In this document: piece after piece, positions 42,464 through 51,596 of the stretch | How positions within the stretch are numbered: the first letter of the stretch is position 1 | How the letters are laid out: each line of letters starts with the position of its first letter | NCBI RefSeq assembly: GCF_000719555.1 | Contig: NZ_JOGX01000002.1 | Coordinates: 177,244-241,243 of the forward strand | Reading direction: 5' to 3' | DNA from: Streptomyces sp. NRRL F-5727 | GTDB lineage: Bacteria; Actinomycetota; Actinomycetes; Streptomycetales; Streptomycetaceae | Length of the DNA: 64,000 nucleotides | The notes under the pieces: generated by a model | Databases searched by the model: none | What the model was told of the DNA's origin: nothing | The model's input: only the letters and a program-made list of their open reading frames with translations | Program-made: the position numbers and the translations under genes

Positions 42464-44008
42464 TCAGTACTTGCGGACGGCGTCCAGCGCGTCCACCAGA
42501 CCGGCCCCGTAGAAGCCGTTCTTCTCCTTGCCACCCTCGCAGACCGCGTCGACGGTGCCGTCGCCGTTGATGTCGTACGGGTTGGTGCAGGCGCGCTCGT
42601 CGGCCTGCGCGTACAGCAGCGCCTTCAGCGCGGCCGGGCTCGCCTTCGGGTGCGTCGACTTCAGCAGCGCGAGCACACCGGCGGCGTGCGGCGACGCCAT
42701 CGACGTACCGGCCTTGTAGTTGTAGCCGCCGTTGACCGTGGTCGACAGGATGCGGCCGTTGACCGCCGGGGCGTCCGGGGTCTGGTACTCGGTGCGGTCA
42801 CCGCCGGGGGCGGCGATGTCGATGACACCGTGACCGTAGTTCGAGTACGACGCCTTCAGGTCCTTCGCGCCGGTCGCGGAGACCGTCACGACGCCCGGCA
42901 GCTGGGCCGGGTAGTCGAAGCACTCGCTCGGGTCGATGATCCGGTCGCCCGGAACGGTGTCGTTCGGGCTGGAGTTGTCCAGGATCTCGTCGGCGGCGAG
43001 GTCGAACTTGGAGTTGCCGGCCGCGGCCACGTTGACCGTGCCCTTCTTCTCCGCGTACCGGGTCGCCCGGGTGACCGCCTCGACGAGGGCCTTCTGGTCC
43101 TCGTCCGTCTTGCAGGCGAACATCCACGGGTCGGTGTAGTAGCTGTTGTTCGTGATGTCGACGCCGTGCTCGGCCGCCCACACGAAGCCGCAGACCACGG
43201 CCTCGGTGTAGAAGAAGCCGTCCGGGGTCGACACCTTGATGCCGGAGACCTTGACGCCCGGGGCGACGCCGGTGACGCCGACACCGTTCTTCGCGGCGGC
43301 GATCGTGCCGGCCACGTGGGTGCCGTGGTCCGACTCGCCCGGGTTGGGACGCCACGAACCGGGGGTCGTGTCCGGCTTGCCGGAGACGCAGTTCGCGGAG
43401 GCCGCGGTGTCGAAGTTCGGCGCCAGGTCCGGGTGGGTGTCGTCCACACCGGTGTCGATGACGCCGACCGTCACCTTGCTGCTGCCGAGGGTCTTCTCGT
43501 GCGCCTTGTCGGCCTTGATGGCCGGCAGGTCCCACTGCAGCGGCTCCAGCGGGTCCTGACCGTCCGCGGCGGTCGCCGCGGCGGCCATGGCCTCGGCCGC
43601 GGTCAGCTCCTCCGTGGCACCGCCGACGGAGTCGTCGCCCTGGACGGTGAGCGGGGCGGTCCGGGTCGCACCGGCCGAGACCACACCGCGGGCCTGGCGG
43701 ATCGTCTTCGCGAACTCGGGGTTCTGCGAGTGGACGACGATGACGCCTATCTGGTCGTACGCGATGACGACCTCGCCGCCGGCGGCGGCTATCGCCTTCT
43801 TCACCGAGTCGGCGGTCCAGCGACCACCCTCGATGTTGACGACGTACGAGAGCTTCTCGCCCGTCGCCGCGACGGTGGCGGCCGCCGGGGCATCGCTCAG
43901 TTCCGCGGCGGAGGCGGCGCCGGAGGGAAGGAAGCCGAGCGAAGCGGTGAGCGCGAGACCAGCAGGCAGAGCGAGTACTCGGCCGCGCCTCGATCCCAGA
44001 TGAGCCAT
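42464..44008 (-). CDS. Secreted subtilisin-like serine protease (S8)
   Basis: A 514-residue prepro-protease. The signal peptide ends near SGAASAA (about residue 34). A propeptide of the inhibitor I9 kind (LSYVVNIEGGRWTADSVKKAIAAAG...) is followed by the catalytic domain with Asp in VTVGVIDTGVDDTHPDLAP, His in DHGTHVAGTIAA, Asn in VAAAGNS and Ser in AGTSMASPHAAGVLALL. The C-terminal YDINGDGTVDAVC has a calcium-loop look. The full active site suggests an active extracellular protease. A strong terminator follows and a hairpin precedes it. Confidence 0.95.
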   Translation of the reverse strand: MAHLGSRRGRVLALPAGLALTASLGFLPSGAASAAELSDAPAAATVAATGEKLSYVVNIEGGRWTADSVKKAIAAAGGEVVIAYDQIGVIVVHSQNPEFAKTIRQARGVVSAGATRTAPLTVQGDDSVGGATEELTAAEAMAAAATAADGQDPLEPLQWDLPAIKADKAHEKTLGSSKVTVGVIDTGVDDTHPDLAPNFDTAASANCVSGKPDTTPGSWRPNPGESDHGTHVAGTIAAAKNGVGVTGVAPGVKVSGIKVSTPDGFFYTEAVVCGFVWAAEHGVDITNNSYYTDPWMFACKTDEDQKALVEAVTRATRYAEKKGTVNVAAAGNSKFDLAADEILDNSSPNDTVPGDRIIDPSECFDYPAQLPGVVTVSATGAKDLKASYSNYGHGVIDIAAPGGDRTEYQTPDAPAVNGRILSTTVNGGYNYKAGTSMASPHAAGVLALLKSTHPKASPAALKALLYAQADERACTNPYDINGDGTVDAVCEGGKEKNGFYGAGLVDALDAVRKY

Positions 44009-44035
44009 GGGTTCTCCACATCATCCGTATGTACT

Positions 44036-44060
44036 GCCCGGACGCGGGTCGCGTCCGGGC
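44036..44060. promoter_or_regulatory. Perfect 11-bp inverted repeat upstream of the subtilase gene
   Basis: GCCCGGACGCG and its exact complement are separated by 3 nt. It begins 28 bp before the protease ATG, so it would lie in the 5-prime leader as a tight hairpin or act as an operator for the divergent genes. Confidence 0.5.
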
Positions 44061-44281
44061 AGGTGCATGACGAGTGAAGCTATCGCTGATCTTCCCTGCT
44101 CATCAATGAGTTGAGAAGACGAAATGAAGATTTCCGGGAAGAAATCCACTCCGCTGAACCACTTCGCATCCGGCTCCGTGCCGTTGAGCAGGGGAGGGGC
44201 TCCAGCAGGCGCCCCGTTCCCGCACCCCCAGGTGAGGCCCCCTTGACCATGCCGTCCGTCCCCGCGTCACGAGGAGAGTCC

Positions 44282-44656
44282 GTGGCTACCGAAGCACCGC
44301 CGCCGCCGAGAAAGGGCACCGAGACCGGCCCCGGTCCCGCCGGGCCCACCACGGAGCAGTTCGTCGAGGTCCAGCAGAGCGAGGAGTTCGGCGAGCTCCG
44401 CCGCACCTACCGCTCCTTCGCCTTCCCCCTGACGATCGCCTTCATCACCTGGTACCTGCTCTACGTCCTGCTCTCCAACTACGCGGGCGGCTTCATGGGC
44501 ACCCGCCTCTTCGGCAACATCAACGTGGCGCTCGTCCTCGGCCTCGGCCAGTTCGCCACCACCTTCCTCATCGCCTGGCTCTACTCCCGCCACGCCGCCC
44601 GCAGCCTCGACCCCAAGGGCGAGGCCATCAAGGCCCGTATGGAGGGCGACGCATGA
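44282..44656 (+). CDS. DUF485 membrane protein (ActP partner)
   Basis: A 124-residue protein. After a Pro-rich cytoplasmic start, VQQSEEFGELRRTYRSFAFPLTIAFITWYLLYVLLSNYAGGFMG is the DUF485 signature, followed by a second membrane helix INVALVLGLGQFATTFLIAWLYSRHA. DUF485 proteins pair with acetate symporters. GTG 44282 has GAGGAG 7 nt upstream and is preferred to the upstream ATG 44249. The stop overlaps the symporter start (ATGA). A palindromic GATTTC/GAAATC site (44129-44146) lies upstream. Confidence 0.87.
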   Translation: MATEAPPPPRKGTETGPGPAGPTTEQFVEVQQSEEFGELRRTYRSFAFPLTIAFITWYLLYVLLSNYAGGFMGTRLFGNINVALVLGLGQFATTFLIAWLYSRHAARSLDPKGEAIKARMEGDA

Positions 44657-46308
44657 GCAGCACCCTCGCCACCGCCCCCGTCCTCCTCGCCGCCGACAGC
44701 GCCACCGCCGAGCACCGGCCGCTGATCATCGCCCTCTTCGGGGCCTTCGTCGTCGCCACCCTCGCCATCACCGTCTGGGCCGGCCGGCAGACCCGCAGCG
44801 CCGCCGACTTCTACGCCGGCGGCGGCCAGTTCACCGGCTTCCAGAACGGCCTGGCGATCTCCGGCGACTACATGTCCGCCGCGTCCTTCCTCGGCATCTC
44901 CGGAGCCATCGCCCTCTACGGCTACGACGGCTTCCTCTACTCCATCGGCTTCCTCGTCGCCTGGCTCGTCGCCCTGCTCCTGGTCGCCGAACCGCTGCGC
45001 AACTCCGGCCGCTTCACCATGGGCGACGTCCTCGCCTACCGGATGCGCCAGCGCCCGGTCCGCACCGCCGCCGGCACCTCCACCATCGTCGTCTCGATCT
45101 TCTACCTGCTCGCCCAGATGGCCGGCGCCGGCGTCCTCGTCTCGCTGCTCCTCGGCATCACCAGCGACGGCGGCAAGATCGCGATCGTCGCCCTGGTCGG
45201 CGTCCTGATGATCGTCTACGTCACCATCGGCGGCATGAAGGGCACCACCTGGGTGCAGATGGTGAAGGCCGTGCTGCTCATCGCCGGCACCCTCCTCATC
45301 ACCTTCCTCATCCTGCTGAAGTTCGACTTCAACCTCTCCGACCTGCTCGGCGCCGCCGCGACCAACAGCGGCAAGGGCGACTCCTTCCTGGAGCCCGGCC
45401 TCAAGTACGGCCTCACCGAGACCTCGAAGCTCGACTTCCTCTCCCTCGGCATCGCCCTCGTCCTCGGCACCGCCGGCCTGCCGCACATCCTGATCCGCTT
45501 CTACACGGTGCCGACCGCGAAGGCCGCCCGGAAGTCGGTCAACTGGGCCATCGGCATCATCGGCGCCTTCTACCTGATGACGATCGTCCTCGGCTTCGGC
45601 GCCGCCGCCCTGCTGAGCCCCGAGACCATCACCTCCTCCAACAAGGCCGGCAACACGGCCGCCCCGCTCACCGCCCTGGAGGTCGGCGGCGGCGCCGACT
45701 CCACCGCCGGCGCCATCCTCCTCGCCGTCATCTCCGCCGTCGCCTTCGCCACCATCCTGGCCGTCGTCGCCGGACTGACCCTCGCCTCCTCCTCGTCCTT
45801 CGCGCACGACATCTACGCCAACGTGATCAAGCGCGGACAGGCCACCGAGAAGCAGGAGATGCGGGCCGCCCGCTGGTCCACCGTCTTCATCGGCATCGTC
45901 TCGATCGCCCTCGGCGCCCTCGCCCGCGACCTCAACGTCGCCGGCCTGGTCGCCCTCGCCTTCGCCGTCGCCGCCTCGGCCAACCTGCCGACGATCCTCT
46001 ACTCGCTCTTCTGGAAGCGGTTCACCACCCAGGGCGCGCTCTGGTCGATCTACGGCGGCCTGATCTCCTCCGTCCTCCTCGTCCTCTTCTCGCCGGTCGT
46101 CTCCGGCGGACCGAACTCCATGTTCAAGGGCGTCGACTTCCACTGGTTCCCGCTGGAGAACCCGGGCCTCGTCTCCATCCCGCTCGGCTTCCTCCTCGGC
46201 TGGCTCGGCTCCCTCCTCTCCAAGGAGGAGCCGGACAAGGGCAAGTACGCCGAGCTGGAGGTCAAGTCCCTCACCGGCGTCGGCACCGCCGCCGCCGTCG
46301 AGCACTGA
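44653..46308 (+). CDS. actP: Cation/acetate symporter (SSS family, ActP)
   Basis: A 551-residue permease with about 13 membrane segments. Sodium-solute symporter blocks: AADFYAGGGQFTGFQNGLAISGDYMSAASFLGISGAI, RPVRTAAGTSTIVVSIFYLLAQMAGAGVLVSLL, GMKGTTWVQMVKAVLL and GTAGLPHILIRFYTV. It takes up acetate or other short monocarboxylates with Na+ or H+. Translationally coupled to the DUF485 gene. A hairpin terminator lies 40 bp beyond the stop. Confidence 0.93.
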   Translation: MSSTLATAPVLLAADSATAEHRPLIIALFGAFVVATLAITVWAGRQTRSAADFYAGGGQFTGFQNGLAISGDYMSAASFLGISGAIALYGYDGFLYSIGFLVAWLVALLLVAEPLRNSGRFTMGDVLAYRMRQRPVRTAAGTSTIVVSIFYLLAQMAGAGVLVSLLLGITSDGGKIAIVALVGVLMIVYVTIGGMKGTTWVQMVKAVLLIAGTLLITFLILLKFDFNLSDLLGAAATNSGKGDSFLEPGLKYGLTETSKLDFLSLGIALVLGTAGLPHILIRFYTVPTAKAARKSVNWAIGIIGAFYLMTIVLGFGAAALLSPETITSSNKAGNTAAPLTALEVGGGADSTAGAILLAVISAVAFATILAVVAGLTLASSSSFAHDIYANVIKRGQATEKQEMRAARWSTVFIGIVSIALGALARDLNVAGLVALAFAVAASANLPTILYSLFWKRFTTQGALWSIYGGLISSVLLVLFSPVVSGGPNSMFKGVDFHWFPLENPGLVSIPLGFLLGWLGSLLSKEEPDKGKYAELEVKSLTGVGTAAAVEH

Positions 46309-46347
46309 CCGCATCGCAACGGGTCGTATACGGTCCGCAACAAGCCA

Positions 46348-46381
46348 CCGGCCGCGTCGTAGAGTTCTACGACGCGGCCGG
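46348..46381. terminator. Hairpin terminator after actP
   Basis: A perfect 16-bp palindromic stem (CCGGCCGCGTCGTAGA and complement) with GT at the centre; a loop of 4-6 nt forms in practice. Confidence 0.85.
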
Positions 46382-46473
46382 CTCCGTCCTCGTGACAATC
46401 GGCCCGTGCCCGCGGTCCGCGCCGTCACGTAGGCTCGAAAGAGAAGCGAACCTGGAGAAGGGGAGGGGGCCCG

Positions 46474-47463
46474 GTGCTCCTCGACACGTACGGCCGAATC
46501 GCCACTGACCTGCGCGTTTCCCTCACGGACCGGTGCAATCTGCGCTGCACCTACTGCATGCCCGAGGAGGGCCTGCAGTGGCTGGCCAAGCCCGACCTCC
46601 TCACCGACGACGAGATCGTCCGGCTGATCCGGATCGCCGTCACCGACCTGGGGGTCACCGAGGTCCGCTTCACCGGTGGCGAGCCGCTGCTCCGCCCCGG
46701 CCTGGTCGGGATCGTCGAGCGCTGCGCCGCCCTGGAGCCCCGCCCCCGGATGTCCCTGACCACCAACGGCATCGGCCTCAAGCGCACCGCCGCCGCCCTG
46801 AAGTCGGCCGGCCTGGACCGGGTCAACGTCTCCCTCGACACCCTGCGGCCCGAGGTCTTCAAGACCCTCACCCGCCGCGACCGCCACCACGACGTCCTCG
46901 ACGGCATGGCCGCCGCCCGCGAGGCCGGCCTCACCCCGGTGAAGGTCAACGCGGTCCTGATGCCGGGGCTCAACGAGGACGAGGCCCCCGACCTGCTCGC
47001 CTGGGCCATGGAGCAGGGATACGAGCTCCGCTTCATCGAGCAGATGCCGCTCGACGCCCAGCACGGCTGGAAGCGCGACGGCATGATCACCGCCGGCGAC
47101 ATCCTGGAGTCCCTCCGCACCCGCTTCACCCTCACCCCCGAGGGCGCCGACGAGCGCGGCTCCGCCCCCGCCGAGCGGTGGGTCGTCGACGGCGGCCCGC
47201 ACACGGTCGGCGTCATCGCCTCCGTCACCCGCCCGTTCTGCCGGGCCTGCGACCGGACCCGGCTCACCGCCGACGGACAGATCCGCACCTGCCTCTTCGC
47301 CACCGAGGAGACCGACCTGCGGGCCGCGCTCCGCTCGGACGCGCCGGATGCGGATGTCGCGGAGCTGTGGAAGAAGGCGATGTGGGGGAAGAAGGCCGGC
47401 TCCGGCCTGGACGACCCGAGCTTCCTCCAGCCGGACCGCCCGATGTCAGCGATCGGCGGCTGA
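46474..47463 (+). CDS. moaA: GTP 3',8-cyclase (molybdenum cofactor synthesis)
   Basis: A 329-residue radical SAM enzyme. The first cluster is in LTDRCNLRCTYCMPEEG (CxxxCxxC, residues 21-37), with VRFTGGEPLLRPGL as the GGE motif. The second cluster is in FCRACDRTRLTADGQIRTCLF, and the chain ends in the double glycine (AIGG) needed for catalysis with MoaC. It starts molybdopterin synthesis. GTG 46474 has a GGGAGGGGG site. The last 18 bp overlap a convergent gene. Confidence 0.96.
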   Translation: MLLDTYGRIATDLRVSLTDRCNLRCTYCMPEEGLQWLAKPDLLTDDEIVRLIRIAVTDLGVTEVRFTGGEPLLRPGLVGIVERCAALEPRPRMSLTTNGIGLKRTAAALKSAGLDRVNVSLDTLRPEVFKTLTRRDRHHDVLDGMAAAREAGLTPVKVNAVLMPGLNEDEAPDLLAWAMEQGYELRFIEQMPLDAQHGWKRDGMITAGDILESLRTRFTLTPEGADERGSAPAERWVVDGGPHTVGVIASVTRPFCRACDRTRLTADGQIRTCLFATEETDLRAALRSDAPDADVAELWKKAMWGKKAGSGLDDPSFLQPDRPMSAIGG

Positions 47464-47679
47464 GCCGGGGTCCGCGGACTCCCACTCGGCGAAGGGCACG
47501 ACGTCCTTCAGGAAACCGCGCACGCCCAGGAACTGGGAGAGGTGCTCGCGGTGCTCCTCGCACGCGAGCCAGGTCTTGCGCCGCTCGGGCGTGTGCACCT
47601 TGGGGTTGTTCCACGCGAGGACCCAGACGGCGTCGGCGCGGCAGCCCTTGGCGGAACAGATCGGCTTCTCTTCACTCAC
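47446..47679 (-). CDS. Small conserved protein with CxxxxC/C-H pattern
   Basis: A 77-residue protein, MSEEKPICSAKGCRADAVWVLAWNNPKVHTPERRKTWLACEEHREHLSQFLGVRGFLKDVVPFAEWE. Cys-x4-Cys near the N-terminus and CEEHREH later make a single metal site likely. I do not know a function; Streptomyces homologues are sometimes mislabelled acetone carboxylase. GTG 47679 has GACAAT 6 nt upstream, another possible leaderless start. Confidence 0.75.
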   Translation of the reverse strand: MSEEKPICSAKGCRADAVWVLAWNNPKVHTPERRKTWLACEEHREHLSQFLGVRGFLKDVVPFAEWESADPGSAADR

Positions 47680-47892
47680 CTGATCATTGTCCAGCAAGGG
47701 CGATGCCGAGCAGCCACGGGGGGAGCTGCCCGGCATCGGTCCGTCGCTCCGACGGGGGATGCGGAGCGCGTACGCAGTATGTCACGGCACACCCGGTACG
47801 GTGCACCGGAACTTCATGATTGATCTGAGCTTTTCTTGAGGTTCCCGGCGGCTCTCCCGCCACGTTCCGTGACCGGGGAACAGGGGGCCGGT

Positions 47893-48237
47893 TCAGGCGC
47901 GTCCGTACGGCCGTTCCGCTCCGGATTCCGCCGCGCCCTCGGCCGGGCCGAGGGCCGGCCGCACCGGCGAGGACAGATACGCCGACGGGAGCGAGGGGGC
48001 GGACTCGCGCCCCGCGTTCGCGATCACCACCGCGACGTACGGCAGCAGCACCCCCAGCGCCAGGGCCACGACCGCCACGTGCCGCTCGACGTTCCACAGC
48101 ACCGCCGCCGCGATCACGGAGAGCGTCCGGACCGACATGGAGATGACGTACCGCCGCTGCCTGCCCCGGACGTCGTCCGCGAGCCCCTGCCGGGCCCCGG
48201 TGATCCGGAAGACCTCGGGTCCGCCTCGCTTCCGCAT
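47893..48237 (-). CDS. DUF3099 membrane protein
   Basis: A 114-residue protein. MRKRGGPEVFRITGARQGLADDVRGRQRRYVISMSVRTLSVIAAAVLW is the DUF3099 signature with a first membrane helix; HVAVVALALGVLLPYVAVVIANAG is the second. The C-terminal Pro/Ala tail is variable. Function unknown; it is common in actinobacteria. ATG 48237 has a GGTGG site 6 nt upstream; the further GTG 48261 is possible. Confidence 0.8.
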   Translation of the reverse strand: MRKRGGPEVFRITGARQGLADDVRGRQRRYVISMSVRTLSVIAAAVLWNVERHVAVVALALGVLLPYVAVVIANAGRESAPSLPSAYLSSPVRPALGPAEGAAESGAERPYGRA

Positions 48238-48406
48238 CGCGTTCCACCACCCGCCGCTCACGCCGGACCCTCCCCGGTCCGGACCTCGGACCACCGTACG
48301 CCCAGCGTCCCCGCCCGACGAGACCGGGGCACGTACGGAGGCGTCCGACATGCGCCGTATGGCCGATGCGCCGAGACTGGGGCCACATGCGCACGAGGAG
48401 GCGGCT

Positions 48407-48682
48407 ATGAGTTGGTTGTGGGCGATCATCGTCGGTTTCGTCCTGGGTCTGATCGCGAAGGCGATCCTGCCGGGCAAACAGCAGATCCCGCTGTGGCTGA
48501 CGACGATCTTCGGCATTCTGGGCAGCGTCCTGGGCAACGCGGTCGCCGGCTGGATCGGCGTCGAGGACACCAAGGGCATCGACTGGACCCGTCACCTGCT
48601 GCAGCTCATCGGCGCCGTGCTCGTCGTCGGCGTCGGCGACATGCTCTGGGCCTCGATCAAGGGCAACCGGCAGCGCGCCTGA
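48407..48682 (+). CDS. GlsB/YeaQ/YmgE family membrane protein
   Basis: A 91-residue protein with three hydrophobic segments: MSWLWAIIVGFVLGLIAKAILPG, IPLWLTTIFGILGSVLGNAVAGWIG and LLQLIGAVLVVGVGDMLW, the transglycosylase-associated (GlsB) family pattern. It is usually a general-stress membrane protein. ATG 48407 follows GAGGAGG. A GAGACT hexamer about 29 nt upstream is a likely -10. Confidence 0.87.
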   Translation: MSWLWAIIVGFVLGLIAKAILPGKQQIPLWLTTIFGILGSVLGNAVAGWIGVEDTKGIDWTRHLLQLIGAVLVVGVGDMLWASIKGNRQRA

Positions 48683-48700
48683 CGCGGGCGGAGAACCGGG

Positions 48701-48732
48701 AGGCCCGGTACGGCGACTGCCGTACCGGGCCT
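48701..48732. terminator. Bidirectional hairpin terminator
   Basis: A perfect 14-bp stem (AGGCCCGGTACGGC and complement) with loop GACT lies between the convergent GlsB-like gene and tyrS. Confidence 0.88.
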
Positions 48733-48754
48733 CGGTGCGTGTCGTGTCCGGCGC

Positions 48755-50020
48755 TCAGCCGGCGTACTCGATCGCCGCCAGGTTCTTCTTGCCGCGCCGC
48801 AGCACCAGCCACCGGCCGTGCAGCAGCTCGCCGGCCTCGACGACGGCGTCCTCGGCGGTCACCTTCACGTTGTTCACGTAGGCGCCGCCCTCCTTCACCG
48901 TGCGCCGCGCGGCCGACTTGCTCGCCACCAGGCCGACCTCGGCGAACAGGTCCACGACCTGGCCCAGCTCGGTCACCCGGGCGTGCGGCAGCTCGGAGAG
49001 CGCGGCGGCCAGCGTCGGCTCGTCCAGCTCGGCCAGGTCGCCCTGCCCGAACAGCGCCTTGGAGGCGTTGATGACGGCCGCGCACTGCTCGGCGCCGTGC
49101 ACCAGCGTGGTGAGCTCCTCGGCGAGCGCCCGCTGCGCGGCCCGCGCCTGCGGCCGCTCGGCGGTCTGCGCCTCCAGCTCCTCCAGCTCCGCACGGGACC
49201 GGAAGGAGAGGATCCGCATGTAGGTGGAGATGTCCCGGTCGTCCACGTTCAGCCAGAACTGGTAGAACGCGTACGGCGTGGTCATCTCCGGGTCCAGCCA
49301 GACGGCGCCGCTCTCGGTCTTGCCGAACTTGGTGCCGTCCGCCTTGACCATCAGCGGCGTCGCGAGGGCGTGGACCTCCGCGCCCGGCTCCAGCCGGTGG
49401 ATCAGGTCCAGGCCGGCCACCAGGTTGCCCCACTGGTCCGAGCCGCCCTGCTGGAGCGTGCAGCCGTAGCGCCGGTACAGCTCCAGGAAGTCCATGCCCT
49501 GGAGCAGCTGGTAGCTGAACTCGGTGTAGCTGATGCCCTGCTCGGACTCCAGCCGGCGGGCGACGGAGTCCTTGGTCAGCATCTTGTTGACCCGGAAGTG
49601 CTTGCCGATGTCCCGCAGGAACTCGATCGCCGACATGCCGGCGGTCCAGTCCAGGTTGTTCACCATGACCGCCGCGTTCTCCCCCTCGAAGGAGAGGAAG
49701 GGCTCGATCTGGGAACGCAGCCGGTTCACCCAGTTCGCGACCGTCTCGGGGTCGTTCAGGGTGCGCTCGGCGGTCGGCCGCGGGTCACCGATCTGACCGG
49801 TGGCCCCGCCGACCAGCGCCAGCGGCCGGTGACCGGCCTGCTGGAGCCGGCGGACGGTGAGCACCTGGACCAGGTGGCCGACGTGGAGACTGGCCGCGGT
49901 CGGGTCGAAACCGCAATAGAACGTGACGGGACCGTCCGCGAGAGCCTTGCGCAGGGCGTCCTCGTCGGTGGACTGGGCGAAGAGCCCACGCCACTTCAGC
50001 TCGTCGACGATGTCCGTCAC
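48755..50020 (-). CDS. tyrS: Tyrosyl-tRNA synthetase
   Basis: A 421-residue class I synthetase. HIGH-type motif in [23 protein letters not shown] (about residues 38-60), tyrosine-binding region [40 protein letters not shown]-type motif [14 protein letters not shown] (about 232-245), and a C-terminal S4 RNA-binding domain ([26 protein letters not shown]). No T-box leader is seen. GTG 50020 is 51 bp after tldE, so tyrS may be the last gene of the tldD-tldE-tyrS transcript. Confidence 0.96.
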   Translation of the reverse strand: MTDIVDELKWRGLFAQSTDEDALRKALADGPVTFYCGFDPTAASLHVGHLVQVLTVRRLQQAGHRPLALVGGATGQIGDPRPTAERTLNDPETVANWVNRLRSQIEPFLSFEGENAAVMVNNLDWTAGMSAIEFLRDIGKHFRVNKMLTKDSVARRLESEQGISYTEFSYQLLQGMDFLELYRRYGCTLQQGGSDQWGNLVAGLDLIHRLEPGAEVHALATPLMVKADGTKFGKTESGAVWLDPEMTTPYAFYQFWLNVDDRDISTYMRILSFRSRAELEELEAQTAERPQARAAQRALAEELTTLVHGAEQCAAVINASKALFGQGDLAELDEPTLAAALSELPHARVTELGQVVDLFAEVGLVASKSAARRTVKEGGAYVNNVKVTAEDAVVEAGELLHGRWLVLRRGKKNLAAIEYAG

Positions 50021-50071
50021 GGTCGTCAGTCTCCTTGGCTAGTTACGGGGTGACAGCCCAGTCTAGGCGGG

Positions 50072-51475
50072 TCAGACGCCCTTGCTGACCGAGCTCATGT
50101 TGAAGTCGGGCACCCGCAGGGCGGGCATCGCGGCCCGGGTGAACCAGTCGCTCCACTCGCGCGGCAGCGTCCGCTCCGTCCGGCCCGCCTCGGTGGCCCG
50201 CGACAGCAGGTCCACCGGCGACTCGTTGAACCGGAAGTTGTTCACCTCGCCGACCACCTCGCCGTTCTCGACGAGGTAGACGCCGTCCCGGGTCAGACCG
50301 GTGAGCAGCAGCGTCGCCGGATCCACCTCGCGGATGTACCAGAGGCAGGTCAGCAGCAGCCCGCGCTCGGTGGCGGCCACCATCTCCTCCAGCGAGCGTT
50401 CGCCGCCGCCGTCCAGGATCAGGTTCCCCACCCCGGTCGCCACCGGCAGGTCGGTGAGGCCCGCCGTGTGCCGGGTGGTGATCAGGCGGTCGAGCGCGCC
50501 GGCCCGGATCCACTCCACCGGGGCGACCGGCAGACCGTTGTCGAAGACCGACTCGTCGTCGCCGGAGGCGTGCGCGATCACGAAGGGCGCGGACTCCAGG
50601 CCCGGCTCGTTCGGGTCGCTGCGCAGGGTCAGCGGCAGCGGCGAGAGGGTCTCGCCGAGCCGGGTGCCGCCACCGGGACGGGAGAAGACCGTACGGCCCT
50701 CCACCGCGTCCCGGGCCGTCGAGGACCACATCTGGTAGATCAGCAGGTCGGCCACGGCGGTCGGCGGCAGCAGCGTCTCGTACCGCCCGGCCGGCAGCTC
50801 GATCCGCCGCTCGGCCCAGCCCAGCCGGACGGCCAGCTCGGCGTCGAGCGCCGCCGGGTCGACGTCCTTGAAGTCCCGGGTGGAGCGCCCGGCCCAGGCG
50901 GAGCGGGAACGGCCCTCGGCGGCCGCAGGCGACTTGGCGTTGAGCTCCAGGGTGCCGTTGGGCTGGTCGTGCCGGAGCCGCAGCCCGGTCGAGGTGCCCA
51001 GGTAGGTGGAGGTCAGCTCGTGGTGGGCGAAGCCGTACAGCTCCCGGCCGCCGGCCCGGGCGCGGGCGAACGCCTCGCCGAGCGCCGGCGCGAAGTCGGC
51101 GAAGACGGCGGAGGAGGTCTCGGCGGGCGCGTCGGTGAAGTCGGGGGAGGCGGGCACGCCCGCCACCAGCGGCTGCGCGTCCTCGGCGGGTCCGGCCGCC
51201 CGCGCCGCCGCCTCGGCGGCCCGCACCAGCGGCTCCAGGTCCTCCGCGGTCACCGCGGACCGGGAGACCACCCCGGAGGCGGTGCCCTCGGAGCCGTCCA
51301 CGGTCGCGATCACGGTGAGCGTACGGCCCCGGGTCACGCCGTTGGTGGTGAGCGCGTTGCGCGCCCAGCGCAGGTTGGCCGAGGACTCCTCGTCCGCGAT
51401 GACGACACACCCGTCCGCGCGGGACAGCTCCAGCGCCCGCTCGACGATCTCGTACGGCTTGCTGACGCGGCTCAT
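50072..51475 (-). CDS. tldE: TldE/PmbA family protein (non-catalytic partner of TldD)
   Basis: A 467-residue homologue of TldD/PmbA that lacks the HExxxH zinc motif, as usual for TldE. Blocks: DGCVVIADEESSANLRWARNALTTNGVTRGRTLTVIATVDG near the start, VEWIRAGALDRLITTRHTAGLTDLP, and VGNLILDGGGERSLEEMVAATERGLLLTCLWYIREVDPATLLLTGLTRDGVYLVENGEVVGEVNNFRFNESPVD at the end. TldD-TldE complexes clip peptides (e.g. microcins). The ATG at 51475 would overlap the tldD stop but for a 95-bp insertion (see the repeat). Confidence 0.93.
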   Translation of the reverse strand: MSRVSKPYEIVERALELSRADGCVVIADEESSANLRWARNALTTNGVTRGRTLTVIATVDGSEGTASGVVSRSAVTAEDLEPLVRAAEAAARAAGPAEDAQPLVAGVPASPDFTDAPAETSSAVFADFAPALGEAFARARAGGRELYGFAHHELTSTYLGTSTGLRLRHDQPNGTLELNAKSPAAAEGRSRSAWAGRSTRDFKDVDPAALDAELAVRLGWAERRIELPAGRYETLLPPTAVADLLIYQMWSSTARDAVEGRTVFSRPGGGTRLGETLSPLPLTLRSDPNEPGLESAPFVIAHASGDDESVFDNGLPVAPVEWIRAGALDRLITTRHTAGLTDLPVATGVGNLILDGGGERSLEEMVAATERGLLLTCLWYIREVDPATLLLTGLTRDGVYLVENGEVVGEVNNFRFNESPVDLLSRATEAGRTERTLPREWSDWFTRAAMPALRVPDFNMSSVSKGV

Positions 51476-51596
51476 CGACCGGCCTCCTGCGTCGTGTTCA
51501 GGCTGTGCTTACCCGGGGGGCGACCCCCGGACCCCCAGCAGAGGGTCCCGTCCGTCATGGTCGCGATCATCGACCGGCCTCCTGCGTCGTGTTCAG
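51472..51596. repeat. 30-bp direct repeats flanking a 65-bp palindromic insert between tldD and tldE
   Basis: An identical 30-bp sequence is present at 51472-51501 and 51567-51596. The right copy is the last coding bases and stop of tldD; the left copy covers the tldE ribosome-binding site and start. The 65 bp between holds a hairpin CCGGGGG-GCGA-CCCCCGG (51513-51530). Without one copy and the insert, the tldD stop and tldE start would overlap as ATGA. The structure is a short insertion with target duplication or a tandem duplication event. Confidence 0.85.
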
